64,000 bases of DNA from CAZRHH01 sp964599885 (GCA_964599885.1 CAZRHH010000002.1:1-64000), one strand, 5' to 3'; counted from the first letter of the stretch, positions 17,272-26,084 are shown. A program made the numbers and translations. Notes: generated by a model from the letters alone, not told the origin.

Positions 17272-18152
17272 TGGCTGCAATGAAATACGCCTTCTGGCCC
17301 GGCTGCGTCTCGAAGGGCGCGGCGCCTGAGCTGTACCAGTCGACGATCCGCGTGGCGCGCGACATGGGGATCGAGCTGGTCGAGCTCGATCAGGCAACAT
17401 GCACGGGCGCGGGCGTCATCCAGGAGCAGAATCCGGAGATGGCCGACGCGCTCAACGCCCGCACGTTTGCGATGGCGCAGCAGCTCGGCCTGCCGCTGAT
17501 GAACATCTGCTCGACCTGCCAGGGCATCGAGAGCATGGTGCAGGACAAACTGACGAAGAATCCGGAGTACCTGGCGAAGGTCAACGCGATCCTCGCCGAC
17601 GAGGGCCTCCACTACACGCCCGGCCTCGTGATCAAGAACTTCCTCTGGATCCTCGTCGAGGATTTCGGCATCGACAAGATCAAGGCGATGGTGAAGCGGC
17701 CGCTGACCGGCATACGCATAGGGCCGTTTTACGGTTGCTACATCCTCCGCCCGAGCGCGATCCTCGGCAAGGACGAGCATCCTGACCGCGACAAGTATCT
17801 GGAGATGGTGATCGAGGCCGTCGGCGCGACGGTCGTCGATTACGAGGGTTCGAAGAAGTGCTGCGGCTTTCCGCTCCTGACGATCAACCGCGAGAACTCG
17901 CTGAAGCAGGCCGGTAACCACATCCACGAAGCGCAGGATCTCGGCGCCGACGCGCTCGTCTCACCGTGCCCGCTCTGCCACCTGAACCTCGACGCCCAAC
18001 AGCCGGCAGCAAAAGCCGTCACGCAGTTCGACATCGACCTGCCGATCCTGCACCTGCCACAGATGATGGGTCTGGCGTTCGGCGTCGAACCGAAGGAGAT
18101 GCGCCTCGACCACCACGTCGTATCGACGAAGAAGCTGCTGGACAAGCTGTAG
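17271..18152 (+). CDS. sdhE: CCG-domain (HdrB/SdhE-like) subunit of succinate dehydrogenase
   Basis: The protein has 293 residues with two cysteine-rich CCG domains. The first has Cys12, a CTG variant at Cys44, and CSTC (80-83). The second is canonical: GCYI, KKCCGFP and CPLC. This is the fold of heterodisulfide reductase HdrB and of the SdhE/TfrB subunit that replaces membrane anchors SdhC/D in archaeal and some bacterial complexes. There is no hydrophobic helix bundle. It probably passes electrons between SdhB and a quinone or thiol partner; direction and partner cannot be read from sequence. It is the last gene of the three-gene operon. Confidence 0.88.
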   Translation: MAAMKYAFWPGCVSKGAAPELYQSTIRVARDMGIELVELDQATCTGAGVIQEQNPEMADALNARTFAMAQQLGLPLMNICSTCQGIESMVQDKLTKNPEYLAKVNAILADEGLHYTPGLVIKNFLWILVEDFGIDKIKAMVKRPLTGIRIGPFYGCYILRPSAILGKDEHPDRDKYLEMVIEAVGATVVDYEGSKKCCGFPLLTINRENSLKQAGNHIHEAQDLGADALVSPCPLCHLNLDAQQPAAKAVTQFDIDLPILHLPQMMGLAFGVEPKEMRLDHHVVSTKKLLDKL

Positions 18153-18225
18153 CCGCTGCCGGCGTAGCGCGCGCAAGCCTGCCTTTAGCATCGCTCGGCG
18201 GCACGAAACGCTGGCCAGTAATACC

Positions 18226-18249
18226 GGGGCGGACACATGGGTCCGCCCC
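18226..18249. repeat. Palindromic repeat / likely bidirectional terminator
   Basis: GGGGCGGAC, loop ACATGG, GTCCGCCCC form a perfect 9-bp stem between the convergent sdhE and the secreted-protein gene. There is no T run. The composition is that of widespread GC-rich intergenic palindromes. Confidence 0.55.
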
Positions 18250-18259
18250 TACTGTTGTC

Positions 18260-19498
18260 TCAATCGACCCGTCGTGCGGCTGAATGCGACCGCAGCGCGA
18301 TGCCGAACGCAACCGCCGCAACGGCGATGCTCGCGACGATCGCCATTAGTGTTGTCGCCAGTGTTGTCGCCGCGCCGTGATGCTCGGCCGCTGGCCCGCT
18401 GCCGGCATTTGGCCCGGAGATGTCACTCGCGTTTGGTGATGGAACGGGCATCGGATTCTCCGGCCCTTCCACGCAACCCCCGATCGATTCGGATTCGCCG
18501 AACGGACCTGTGACTCCGTTCGCGACAGAGGCAACCCGGAACCGCACGAGAGGACGGTCGCAGAAAGGCGGGATGATGTCGGGCCCGAACGAAAACTCGC
18601 GGCGGCCCCCGGAGACGGAGAACGTCTGCACCGTAGGAGCACCACCCCCTATCGGCGTGAGTACAACTTCGACAATGAACGATTCCGGGAGGCCGTCGTA
18701 CGCCCAGTCGATGCGGCTCGTCGCCCCAAGAAGGAACAGCGTCAGCTCCGGCGCAACTGTAGGCGCGACCTGCGTCGTTGCGATGACCTCGACGGCTTGT
18801 TCGTGGCGTTCGCCATCCGCATCGGCCTTGCTGGTGAGCGTGAACTGAAACGGGAGCGGCGCGGCCGGTAGCGGGTCGGGCGACGTGAGCACGGGCGTGG
18901 CATCGAGGAGCTCGCCGAAGATGGTGTTCGTGCTCCGCAGCGGCGTACACGTGATGAGCTGCGACGGCGGGTTGTCGGGGTCGCCCACGAAGACGCGCGA
19001 GATGACGGAGCCGGTGGCGTCGTCGAGGTCGAACAGGTAGTTGATGATCACCGGGATGTCGGGCGACGGCGAGACGTCCGCGGTGAAGCGCAGCCGGTGC
19101 GGGCCTGGCGCTAGCTCAGGCAAGTAGGCCGGGTAGCCTGGCGAGGTCTCGTCAGTCGTGGCTTCGATGATTGGCACCGTGAACGGCGCCGTCGTGTCGC
19201 ATTCGGGACGAGTGGTGGCGTTGGTGGTGGCGACCGCGTCGAGACGGCCGACGACCGTGCCATCTGGAATATCAGCGTCGGAGGCAATGCCGCTCCCCGC
19301 GGGGCCGACGATCATCGTCTGGTCGAACGGTGTGCCCGTGGCGAGGTCGATGGTCGTTTGCAGATCGGGGTGGCCACCCGGTTCGAGCACGGAAACAGCG
19401 ACGGCGATCGTCGGTTCGTCGAAGTCGTGGGCGCCGGCGCTCGTTGCCGAAGCAACGGCGCCGGCCGCGCACGCCAGAAGCAGCATCGCGATACGCAT
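18260..19498 (-). CDS. Secreted, C-terminally membrane-anchored protein of unknown function
   Basis: The protein has 412 residues from ATG 19498, preceded by GAGGGAGGG. It has a clear Sec signal peptide (MRIAMLLLACAAG...; likely cut after AGA at 21-23). The mature part of about 350 residues is beta-rich with Thr/Pro/Asp-rich loops, suggestive of stacked Ig-like or fibronectin-like domains. A Pro/Ser/Asn linker (around residue 360) precedes a membrane helix at about 382-402 and a basic tail (RSHSAARR). This is a cell-surface layout. No catalytic motif is seen. Four Cys could form disulfides. Confidence 0.75.
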   Translation of the reverse strand: MRIAMLLLACAAGAVASATSAGAHDFDEPTIAVAVSVLEPGGHPDLQTTIDLATGTPFDQTMIVGPAGSGIASDADIPDGTVVGRLDAVATTNATTRPECDTTAPFTVPIIEATTDETSPGYPAYLPELAPGPHRLRFTADVSPSPDIPVIINYLFDLDDATGSVISRVFVGDPDNPPSQLITCTPLRSTNTIFGELLDATPVLTSPDPLPAAPLPFQFTLTSKADADGERHEQAVEVIATTQVAPTVAPELTLFLLGATSRIDWAYDGLPESFIVEVVLTPIGGGAPTVQTFSVSGGRREFSFGPDIIPPFCDRPLVRFRVASVANGVTGPFGESESIGGCVEGPENPMPVPSPNASDISGPNAGSGPAAEHHGAATTLATTLMAIVASIAVAAVAFGIALRSHSAARRVD

Positions 19499-19588
19499 GT
19501 GGATCCCTCCCTCAATGCAGAACGCCCGGGCGCGCCGAAAGGTTAACGGCGATTGGCCCCGCTTCGGCGCGTCGGACACAATGCGGGC

Positions 19589-20350
19589 GTGCCAACTCCT
19601 CGGCCGAAGCAAAATCGGCAAAGGCTTGATCTCGCGCTCGTCGAGCGAGGGCTGGCGCTTTCGCGGGAGAAGGCGCGCGCATTGATCATGGCGGGCGACG
19701 TGCGCGTCGGCGGGCAGGTGGAGATGCGAGCGAGCGCCCCGGTGGGTGGTGACGCCGAGGTCGCCGTCGCGCGGCCGGCGCGCTTCGTCAGCCGGGGCGG
19801 CGAGAAGCTTGCGCACGCGCTCACGGTGTTCGGGCTTGATGTCATGGACGTGGTGGCGCTCGACGTGGGCGCTTCTACGGGCGGGTTCACGGATTGCCTG
19901 CTGCGGCGCGGCGCGGCACGCGTCTACGCGGTGGATGTCGGGCACGGGCAACTTGACGTGCGCCTCCGTGAAGACGCGCGCGTGGTGGAAATGGAACGCA
20001 CGCACATCCGCGAGCTGACTTCGCTGCCGGAACGGCCGGCGATCGCCGTCATCGATGTGGCGTTCATCTCGCTGACGCAGGTGCTGCCGAACGTGAACGC
20101 GCTGGTTGCGCCGGGCGCACCCGTCATCGCGCTGGTGAAGCCACAGTTCGAGGCGGGACGCGACGAAGTGAAGCATGACGGCGTCGTACGCGATCCCCTC
20201 GTTCACGCATCCGTGATCGGACGCGTCGCGTGGTGGTGCGTGAACCACGGGATGCGCGTACGCGGGTTCACGACATCGCCGCTCGTCGGACCCGCGGGCA
20301 ATCGTGAGTTCTTCTTGCTACTGGAAGCACCGGCGTTGGCTGGGGCGTAG
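19589..20350 (+). CDS. tlyA: TlyA-family rRNA (cytidine-2'-O)-methyltransferase / putative hemolysin
   Basis: The protein has about 253 residues from GTG 19589. An S4 RNA-binding domain comes first (RLDLALVERGLALSREKARA), followed by an FtsJ/RrmJ-like methyltransferase with LDVGASTGGFTDCLL as the SAM-binding loop, AVDVGHGQLD, and IDVAFISL. TlyA enzymes methylate 16S and 23S rRNA. The start has no ribosome site; CACAAT ends 7 bp before it, so leaderless translation is possible. A TTG at 19553 is the alternative. The tlyA-nadK order is common in many bacteria. Confidence 0.9.
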   Translation: MPTPRPKQNRQRLDLALVERGLALSREKARALIMAGDVRVGGQVEMRASAPVGGDAEVAVARPARFVSRGGEKLAHALTVFGLDVMDVVALDVGASTGGFTDCLLRRGAARVYAVDVGHGQLDVRLREDARVVEMERTHIRELTSLPERPAIAVIDVAFISLTQVLPNVNALVAPGAPVIALVKPQFEAGRDEVKHDGVVRDPLVHASVIGRVAWWCVNHGMRVRGFTTSPLVGPAGNREFFLLLEAPALAGA

Positions 20351-20426
20351 GGACTGGGGATCGGCCTGGTGCGGCGTGTTATCGTGCTTGCGGCGCCGGG
20401 TGAGTTCCGGCACAGCGAGTTGACGC

Positions 20427-21263
20427 ATGAACAAGATTGGCATCACGTATCACCCGAAGTCTGAGGCGGCGCGCGGCGTAGCCGAGGATGTGACTGTCCG
20501 GCTGAAGGGTCGCGTGCCGGAGGTGTGGCTCGCGTCGGCGTGGGACGAGGCGGCCCGCGACAAACACGTACCAGGCACCGATCTCGTCATCTGCTGCGGC
20601 GGCGACGGCACGGTGCTACGGGCGGCGCGTGCGGTGATCCCGCATCCGGTCGCGATTCTGGGCGTCAATCTCGGGCGTATCGGCTTTCTGACGGAGATCG
20701 CGCCAGGCGATCTGCTGGCACGGCTCGACGAGATCGTCGGCGGCGGTGGCCGTATCGAGACGCGGGCGATGATCGAGACGCACACAATGCGGGCAGACGG
20801 CACCTCTGGCGAGTACTTCCACGCGCTGAACGACGCCATTGTCGGGCGCGCGGCGCTCGGACGCACGGTGCAGTTCATGGTGCGGATGGACGGGACCACG
20901 ATCGGCAGCTATCGCGCGGACGGCGTGATCGTCGCAACGGCGACGGGCAGCACGGCGTACTCGCTGAGCGTCGGCGGGCCGATCTTGCATCCGGAGTCGC
21001 GCGAGGTGATCGTGACGCCGGTAGCGCCGCACCTTTCGCCGGCAAACAGTCTCGTGCTGCCGGCGGGCGCGCTTGTAGAGGTCGAGATCGCGCCGGCGCA
21101 GCAGGCGATACTCAGCGTCGACGGACAGCCGGATGTGGAACTTGCGGGCGGTGATGTCGTCTCGGTGAAGACGAACTCGCACGAGGCGCGCTTTCTTCGC
21201 CTCGGGCCGCCCGGCGACTTCTATACGCGCGTGGGTCGCCGCCTGAATTGGCTTAGCGAGTAA
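20427..21263 (+). CDS. nadK: NAD kinase
   Basis: This 278-residue enzyme phosphorylates NAD to NADP. The ATP/NAD site GGDGT is at 58-62, preceded by a strand LVICC. NLGRIGFLTE and GSTAYSLSVGGPI are the other conserved blocks, and the beta-rich C-terminal domain is complete. It follows tlyA by 76 bp. NADP supply fits the SDR reductase and pentose phosphate genes in the window but indicates no specific link. Confidence 0.95.
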   Translation: MNKIGITYHPKSEAARGVAEDVTVRLKGRVPEVWLASAWDEAARDKHVPGTDLVICCGGDGTVLRAARAVIPHPVAILGVNLGRIGFLTEIAPGDLLARLDEIVGGGGRIETRAMIETHTMRADGTSGEYFHALNDAIVGRAALGRTVQFMVRMDGTTIGSYRADGVIVATATGSTAYSLSVGGPILHPESREVIVTPVAPHLSPANSLVLPAGALVEVEIAPAQQAILSVDGQPDVELAGGDVVSVKTNSHEARFLRLGPPGDFYTRVGRRLNWLSE

Positions 21264-21275
21264 GACGAGACCGCC

Positions 21276-21782
21276 GTGGACGAATCGATGCTTGAGCTTC
21301 CGATTCTGGCCGGCATCGGCCTTGGCGGGATCAGCCTGGGAGACAGCGTTGACGACGTGATCGCACGCCACGGTGAGCCATGCGAGCGGCGCGGTGGGGG
21401 CGACGAACCTTTCGACTCGCTGAACTACGGCGAGGTGATGGTGTACTTCACCGAACGGCGCGCGGCGATGATCTCAGCCGAGATGGGATATCTCGGGCAG
21501 ACGCTACAGGGCGCGTATCCCGGGATGCCGTGGCTCGAATTTTTGAGCGTCCATCCCGATGTGTACTACGACGCCACGTGGGCCTGGATGGTACCCGGCA
21601 TCGACGGGCTCGAATTCATCATCGCGCGCGACGACGATCATCCTGCCATGCCGGAGGAAGGGGTCGAGGAGCAAGTGGTCGTTACCGATCCAGAGAACGC
21701 GTTCGTCCTTGCGATCTCGGTGCGGGCGCGCGGTGAGCGAGCCGGGCCGTGGGAGAGAATACACGGCAAACTCGCGAAGTAA
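21276..21782 (+). CDS. Hypothetical protein with a GISLGDSVDDVIARHGEP motif
   Basis: This 168-residue protein starts 12 bp after nadK at GTG 21276 (ATG 21288 is an alternative), so it is probably in the same operon. Near its N-terminus it carries the pattern G-I-x-L-G-x-S-x-x-D-V-x-x-x-H-G-x-P, seen in small alpha/beta domains that sense or bind in several unrelated contexts. The rest is rich in aromatic and acidic residues (YYDATWAWMVPGIDG). No signal peptide or catalytic motif is seen. The function is unknown. Confidence 0.6.
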   Translation: MDESMLELPILAGIGLGGISLGDSVDDVIARHGEPCERRGGGDEPFDSLNYGEVMVYFTERRAAMISAEMGYLGQTLQGAYPGMPWLEFLSVHPDVYYDATWAWMVPGIDGLEFIIARDDDHPAMPEEGVEEQVVVTDPENAFVLAISVRARGERAGPWERIHGKLAK

Positions 21783-21809
21783 CGCGCCAATCGGTACAGT
21801 TGGCACACG

Positions 21810-21830
21810 AGCGGGCTGCGGGCCCGCTTT
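21810..21830 (+). terminator. Rho-independent terminator after the tlyA-nadK operon
   Basis: AGCGGGC, loop TGCGG, GCCCGCT followed by TT: a 7-bp GC stem with a short T run, 28 bp after the stop of the preceding gene. Confidence 0.6.
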
Positions 21831-21854
21831 GTCGTTTGGCGAACGGTGGCTGAG

Positions 21855-22325
21855 ATGACAACTACCACACATCAACTCGTGCGCGCCTCGATCGCCGACG
21901 CGCAGGCGATCTGCGACCTCGTGAACACGTTCGCGCGGCGCGGGGAGATGCTGCCCCGAACGATGACCGAGGTGTACCAGAATCTGCGCGACTTCTACGT
22001 CGTACGCGATGATGCGGGCGTGATGGTTGCGTGCGGCGGATTGCACATCCTCTGGGCGGATCTCGGCGAAATCAAGTCGCTCGCCGTCCGCGAAGACATG
22101 CAGGGCCTCGGACTCGGGCAACGCATTGTCGAAGCATGCGTCGATGAGGCGCGCGAACTGGGGCTGTCGACAGCGTTCGCGCTGACGTACCGGCCCGGAT
22201 TCTTCGAGAAGCTGGGCTTCGCACAAGCAGACGTGATGACTCTGCCGCGAAAAGTGTGGGGCGAATGTTACCGCTGTCCGAAGTTCCCAGGATGCAACGA
22301 GATCGCGATGGTGCGACCGCTGTAG
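21855..22325 (+). CDS. ArgA-like GNAT N-acetyltransferase
   Basis: The protein has 156 residues from ATG 21855, with GGTGG 5 bp upstream (GTG 21846 is possible). The GNAT core shows IKSLAVREDMQGLGLGQRIV, the acetyl-CoA pyrophosphate loop. The C-terminal CYRCPKFPGCNEIAM block with its Cys residues is characteristic of the short N-acetylglutamate synthase group. The likely reaction is acetylation of glutamate in arginine synthesis, but no arg genes are nearby, so another amino-acid substrate is possible. The dead cyclase follows immediately. Confidence 0.8.
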   Translation: MTTTTHQLVRASIADAQAICDLVNTFARRGEMLPRTMTEVYQNLRDFYVVRDDAGVMVACGGLHILWADLGEIKSLAVREDMQGLGLGQRIVEACVDEARELGLSTAFALTYRPGFFEKLGFAQADVMTLPRKVWGECYRCPKFPGCNEIAMVRPL

Positions 22326-22327
22326 AG

Positions 22328-22680
22328 TCGCTCCCTCCTACGCAGAACAGCCAAGCCGGAACCCTGAGCCGGCAGGACAGCAGCGGCGCCCTGCGCGTGC
22401 GTATCGGCATAGGTTTCGGCCTCTGCATACGCGTGCTGGCTCGCGTCTCGCGCGGCATCAACGCGGGCGAACCGGTCGAGGAAGATGACGACCTGCGCGG
22501 CACGGCGTTACCACGGCCGCGCGCGTGCTGGAGCATGCAAGCGGTGGCGAGATATAGGTCGCCGATATCGTGCGGCAGCTCGTCGCTGGGAAAGGTCTGC
22601 TCTTTGCTGACCGGGGCGAGGTGCTGTTCAAGGGACTCGAGGACGCGCCAAGGCTGTACCAGGTGCGCTGGGCGCAGTAG
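22328..22680 (+). pseudogene. Remnant of a class III adenylate/guanylate cyclase domain
   Basis: Reading across frames gives LRVRIGI, then NAGEPVEEDDDLRGTA, then in another frame TTAARVLEHASGGEI, VADIVRQLVAGKGLLF and ADRGEVLFKGLED, ending VRWAQ and a stop at 22678-22680. This is the C-terminal half of a class III nucleotide cyclase. Three lesions are visible: a 48-bp in-frame insertion (22411-22458) flanked by GGCAT direct repeats, a one-base deletion near 22507, and TAG at 22555-22557 where Leu or similar is expected. The N-terminal half, including the first metal Asp, is absent. It cannot encode an active enzyme. Confidence 0.8.
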
Positions 22681-22751
22681 CGACTCACAAGCGCGACGCA
22701 AGCGTCAGACGGCCGCTCGACATCATCGGGGTGTTCCGGTCATGCTTCGTC

Positions 22752-23849
22752 ATGCACAACGCGCTTCGGCGGCTCCGCAAGCGTTGGTTCGACGCGCTCA
22801 TCGCAGCCGCTGGAATCGGCGTGATCGCCGTGGTATTTCTCGTCGTCCTCCCGCGCATCGCTGACTACGGAGACGTCTGGCGGTCGGTCCGGTCGGTGTC
22901 GTGGCCGTGGCTTGCCGTGATGCTCGGGGCGGCGGCGATCAACGTGGTCACGTTTGCGCCGCCGTTGATGGCGGCACTTCCGGGTATGCGCTTCCGGCCG
23001 GCGCTGGCGGTGACGCTGGCATCGACCGCGTCGACGTACGTGGCGCCGGGCGGTCCAGCGCTCGGCATGACGCTCTCGTTCGCGATGCTGCGCGGTTGGG
23101 GGTTCAACGCCCGCGCGGTGACGGTCGCCGTGACGGTCACCGCGGTCTGGAACCAGTTCGTGACGTTTGGCATGCCGGCCGTCTCGCTCGGTCTGCTGAC
23201 GCTCAGCGGAGGGCGGCAGCCGTTGCTGCAAACGGCGGCGCTCATCGGATTCGTCGTATTTCTCGCATCGGTCGGCGGGTTCGCAATCGTACTCAGTAGC
23301 GCTCGGCAGGCGCGGACCGTCGGCGACCTGGCCGCGCGCGCAACCAGCGCGTTGCTGCGCCTCGGCAGGCGTGACGGCGTCACGTGGTCCGGTGCGACGT
23401 TCGTCCGGTTTCGCGCCGACACGTTCGACCTACTGCGGCGGCGCTGGCATGTGCTGACGATGGCGACGCTGCTCGGGCATCTCACGGTGTATCTGGTGCT
23501 GATCGTGACGCTGCGCGCACTCGGCGTGAGCGGCGACGAGGTGAGTTTGGCGGAGTCATTCGCGGCATGGACGGTGGCCCGCATCATCGCGGCGATACCG
23601 ATTACGCCCGGTGGCTTCGGCGCAGTCGAGTTGGGGCTGACGAGCGCGCTTGTGCTGTTCGGCGGGCCGACATCTGAGGTGGTGGCGGCCGTACTCGTCT
23701 ACCGGTTCCTGACCGTCGGACCTCCGCTCATTCTCGGTGTGATCGCCGGCGCGACGTGGCGACGGCACAATCCCGGAGGGCTGGATATCGCGAGCGAGCA
23801 GCGGCAATCGTATCAGGCGGATTCGAATCCCTCGGACACCCAGTCGTAG
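22752..23849 (+). CDS. UPF0104 / YbhN-like integral membrane protein (LPG synthase TM-domain family)
   Basis: The protein has 365 residues from ATG 22752; GTG 22731 in the same frame is an alternative. There are about eight hydrophobic helices. The signature IPITPGGFGAVELGLT lies in the C-terminal half, with SSTAS-like and PGGPALGM loops earlier; these recur in the transmembrane domain of lysylphosphatidylglycerol synthase and YbhN. The soluble aminoacyl-transferase domain of MprF is missing, so a flippase-like or lipid-handling role is the best guess. It stands alone, after the cyclase remnant. Confidence 0.8.
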   Translation: MHNALRRLRKRWFDALIAAAGIGVIAVVFLVVLPRIADYGDVWRSVRSVSWPWLAVMLGAAAINVVTFAPPLMAALPGMRFRPALAVTLASTASTYVAPGGPALGMTLSFAMLRGWGFNARAVTVAVTVTAVWNQFVTFGMPAVSLGLLTLSGGRQPLLQTAALIGFVVFLASVGGFAIVLSSARQARTVGDLAARATSALLRLGRRDGVTWSGATFVRFRADTFDLLRRRWHVLTMATLLGHLTVYLVLIVTLRALGVSGDEVSLAESFAAWTVARIIAAIPITPGGFGAVELGLTSALVLFGGPTSEVVAAVLVYRFLTVGPPLILGVIAGATWRRHNPGGLDIASEQRQSYQADSNPSDTQS

Positions 23850-24222
23850 GGGCGCAGCGCTAACCTCAGGCGTGGGCTCCAGTCGACGCTGCTGTACTGC
23901 GGAAACTTGGCGCGAATACGATCCCACGCGGCGGCCTGCTCGGCACCATCAACACGTTCCACATTGCAGCGCAGCAAGACTCTCCGAAGCTTCGTCCAAT
24001 CGTCGTCGTACTCGTCGAACAGCACGGCGATGCGCGGGTTCGCCTGGAGCGCGACGCTCGTGACGGAGTTGGGCCGATGTCGACGTAGACCGTCCGTTCA
24101 CCATCGAACACTTGGCAGACCGGTATGACGTGCGGCTCGCCATCGGAGCGCACCGTGGCGATCCGGCAGACAGGCGCGGCAGCGAGGTACGTCCTGATCC
24201 GTTCGGTTAGGGGCCGGTTCAT
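23813..24222 (-). pseudogene. PPOX-fold (pyridoxamine-phosphate-oxidase-like) flavin/F420 enzyme, frameshifted
   Basis: The N-terminal part from ATG 24222 reads MNRPLTERIRTYLAAAPV and continues to VYVDIGPTP. The family then continues in another frame as NSVTSVALQANPRIAVL followed by FDEYDDDWTKL to the stop at 23813. One base appears missing near 24069-24074, where CCAACT would be CCAAACT. The combined product of about 135 residues is a normal split-barrel protein of the PPOX class (F420- or FMN-dependent). It may be a real pseudogene or a one-base assembly error. Its 3' end overlaps the 3' end of the membrane-protein gene on the other strand. Confidence 0.75.
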
Positions 24223-24442
24223 ATTCTCTCCGTTTCATCCATAGGGATGTGTGACCTGGTCAGGATAACGGCACCTCGCAAGCCGTATTCGAGAACACGC
24301 AAGTACCCGACCGGGCACATTACCGATTTCTCACTCGCCAAGAGGCGTGCGAGGGCGCGGCAGGCGCACATGCCGTCATTGCACCGCGGGTGCCGCCGGA
24401 TACAGAATGGGTCGTCATTCTAGGAAAGCTCTCGGAGACCGC

Positions 24443-25543
24443 ATGCCGCGTTCCAGCTTGATCGGTGCAATCACAGACGCCGCAGCCGCCTTTGCTGAGC
24501 GGGATGCGCGCGCTCCGGACGCCTATCCCTCGGAGAACATCGCGGATCTCCGGCGCGCGGGCGTGCTTTCGGCGCCATTCGCCACGGGCGCGGGCGGCTG
24601 CAACGCGTCGCTTGGGGAGATGGTGGAGGCGACGCGGATCATCGCGGCGGCGTCGGCTTCGACGGCGCTCATCGCGTCGATGCCGATCGGACTGGCCGGC
24701 ATCTTTGCGCTACCCCCGGCGATCGCGCCGGACGCGCATCAAGCCGAATGGCGCGCGCAGGCCGATGAGATCGCCGGAGACTATCGGGCGGGCAAGCTCT
24801 ACGCGGCGTGCAACTCCGAGAAGGGGGCAGGTGGCTCGCTCAAGGACATCAAGACCGTCGCGATTCACGATCACGATGGCACGGCGCTGCTGAGCGGCGA
24901 GAAGATCCTCGCGTCGTCCGGGCGTTACGCCCAATTCTTCTTCTCGACAGCGAAGGTCGTGAACAACGACAACGGCGTCGAGCTCTTCCTGGTAAGAACC
25001 GACGCGCCCGGCGTGGACATCAAGGACGACTGGGACGGATTCGGCATGCGGTCGACGGAAAGCCAGAGCGTCATCTATCGCGACGCGCGCGCGCACGCAA
25101 TGATCGGCTTTCCTGACTTCATCGAGATCGTGGAACCGGTGAGCTACTGGTACTGCCTGTTCGCCGCCATACCGCTCGGATGCGCCGGTGCGATGCTGCG
25201 CGCGTTGGCCACGCCGCCGCCGCGGTCGCCCGCGCTTCGGATGCGCTTCACTGACGCGTTCATGCGATACGAGTCGTTATCGGCTTACCTCGCTCAGACG
25301 GCGGAACAATGGCGGCCCGCCGCCGGGCCTGCGTACGCGATGCGCGTGCTGCGGACGAAGACGTACGTGACGCAGGAATCTACGAAGCTCTGCGCCGAAT
25401 TGTTCGCTCTCGCCGGCGGGCGACACTACACGCGCAGTTCGGCTGTTGCCTCCGCGCTCGCCGATTCGTTCGCGGGCACGGCGCTGCGGCCGCCGCTCGC
25501 GCTCGCGCTCGACACGCTGGTCGAGCACTTCACGCTGGACTGA
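24443..25543 (+). CDS. Acyl-CoA dehydrogenase-fold flavoprotein
   Basis: The protein has 366 residues from ATG 24443, with GGAG 5 bp upstream. The helical N-terminal domain is followed by a beta-barrel containing ACNSEKGAGGSLKDIKT, SGEKILASSGRYAQFFF and DDWDGFGMRSTES, all typical of acyl-CoA dehydrogenases. The C-terminal four-helix domain includes LFALAGGRHYTR. The usual catalytic Glu is not obvious, and the overall spacing is closer to DszC/hydroxylase-type members than to classical beta-oxidation enzymes. Substrate unknown. The GNAT gene follows 34 bp downstream. Confidence 0.78.
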   Translation: MPRSSLIGAITDAAAAFAERDARAPDAYPSENIADLRRAGVLSAPFATGAGGCNASLGEMVEATRIIAAASASTALIASMPIGLAGIFALPPAIAPDAHQAEWRAQADEIAGDYRAGKLYAACNSEKGAGGSLKDIKTVAIHDHDGTALLSGEKILASSGRYAQFFFSTAKVVNNDNGVELFLVRTDAPGVDIKDDWDGFGMRSTESQSVIYRDARAHAMIGFPDFIEIVEPVSYWYCLFAAIPLGCAGAMLRALATPPPRSPALRMRFTDAFMRYESLSAYLAQTAEQWRPAAGPAYAMRVLRTKTYVTQESTKLCAELFALAGGRHYTRSSAVASALADSFAGTALRPPLALALDTLVEHFTLD

Positions 25544-25577
25544 GCGACGCGGTGTCGTGAGCGGTACGCTGGCGACG

Positions 25578-26084
25578 ATGTTCATTCGTCCCGAAGAACC
25601 AGCGGACTTTGACGGGATCGGGCGCGTCGTCGCGGTTGCGTTTGGCCGCGTTGACGAAGCGCGGGTCGTCGAGCGTATTCGCGCGTCCGAACACTACCTG
25701 CCGGAATTGGCATTAGTCGCCGTGGACGGCGACGAGATCATCGGGCATGTGATGATCAGCTACGTGACAGTCGGTGATGACGAACGGCGCTTCCTCGAAC
25801 TAGCGCCGGTGTCGGTGTCGCCGGAGCATCAGCGCAGCGGCGTGGGCATCGCGCTGATCGACGACGTGCTGAGACGTGCCGACGCACTCGGGGAACCGTT
25901 CGTGCTCGTGCTTGGGCATGCCGAGTACTACCCGCGCTTTGGATTCGAAGCGGCGCGGGCGCATGGCATCGAGCCGCCGGACGCCCGGATCCCGGATAGC
26001 ATCTGGATGCTGCGACCGCTCAACGCGTACGATCCGCCGTATCGCGCACACGTCATCTTTCCGCCGGCGTTCGACGAAGCGTAG
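25578..26084 (+). CDS. YhbS-like GNAT N-acetyltransferase
   Basis: The protein has 168 residues from ATG 25578. The GNAT core contains LAPVSVSPEHQRSGVGIAL as the CoA-binding loop, then LVLGHAEYYPRFGFEAARA, the block that defines the YhbS group. The acceptor is unknown. It may be co-transcribed with the preceding acyl-CoA dehydrogenase-like gene and converges on the hydrolase downstream. Confidence 0.85.
   Translation: MFIRPEEPADFDGIGRVVAVAFGRVDEARVVERIRASEHYLPELALVAVDGDEIIGHVMISYVTVGDDERRFLELAPVSVSPEHQRSGVGIALIDDVLRRADALGEPFVLVLGHAEYYPRFGFEAARAHGIEPPDARIPDSIWMLRPLNAYDPPYRAHVIFPPAFDEA

Noticed and set aside
19499..20248. Upstream extension of the secreted-protein frame
   Set aside because: It runs antisense through tlyA; the signal peptide and strong ribosome site fix the start at 19498.
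22072..22701. Minus-strand frame across the ArgA end and cyclase remnant
   Set aside because: It is antisense to both; the plus strand carries the recognisable motifs.
24223..24442. Divergent region between the PPOX and acyl-CoA dehydrogenase genes inspected for a small gene or riboswitch
   Set aside because: No frame with a ribosome site and no conserved structure could be recognised.
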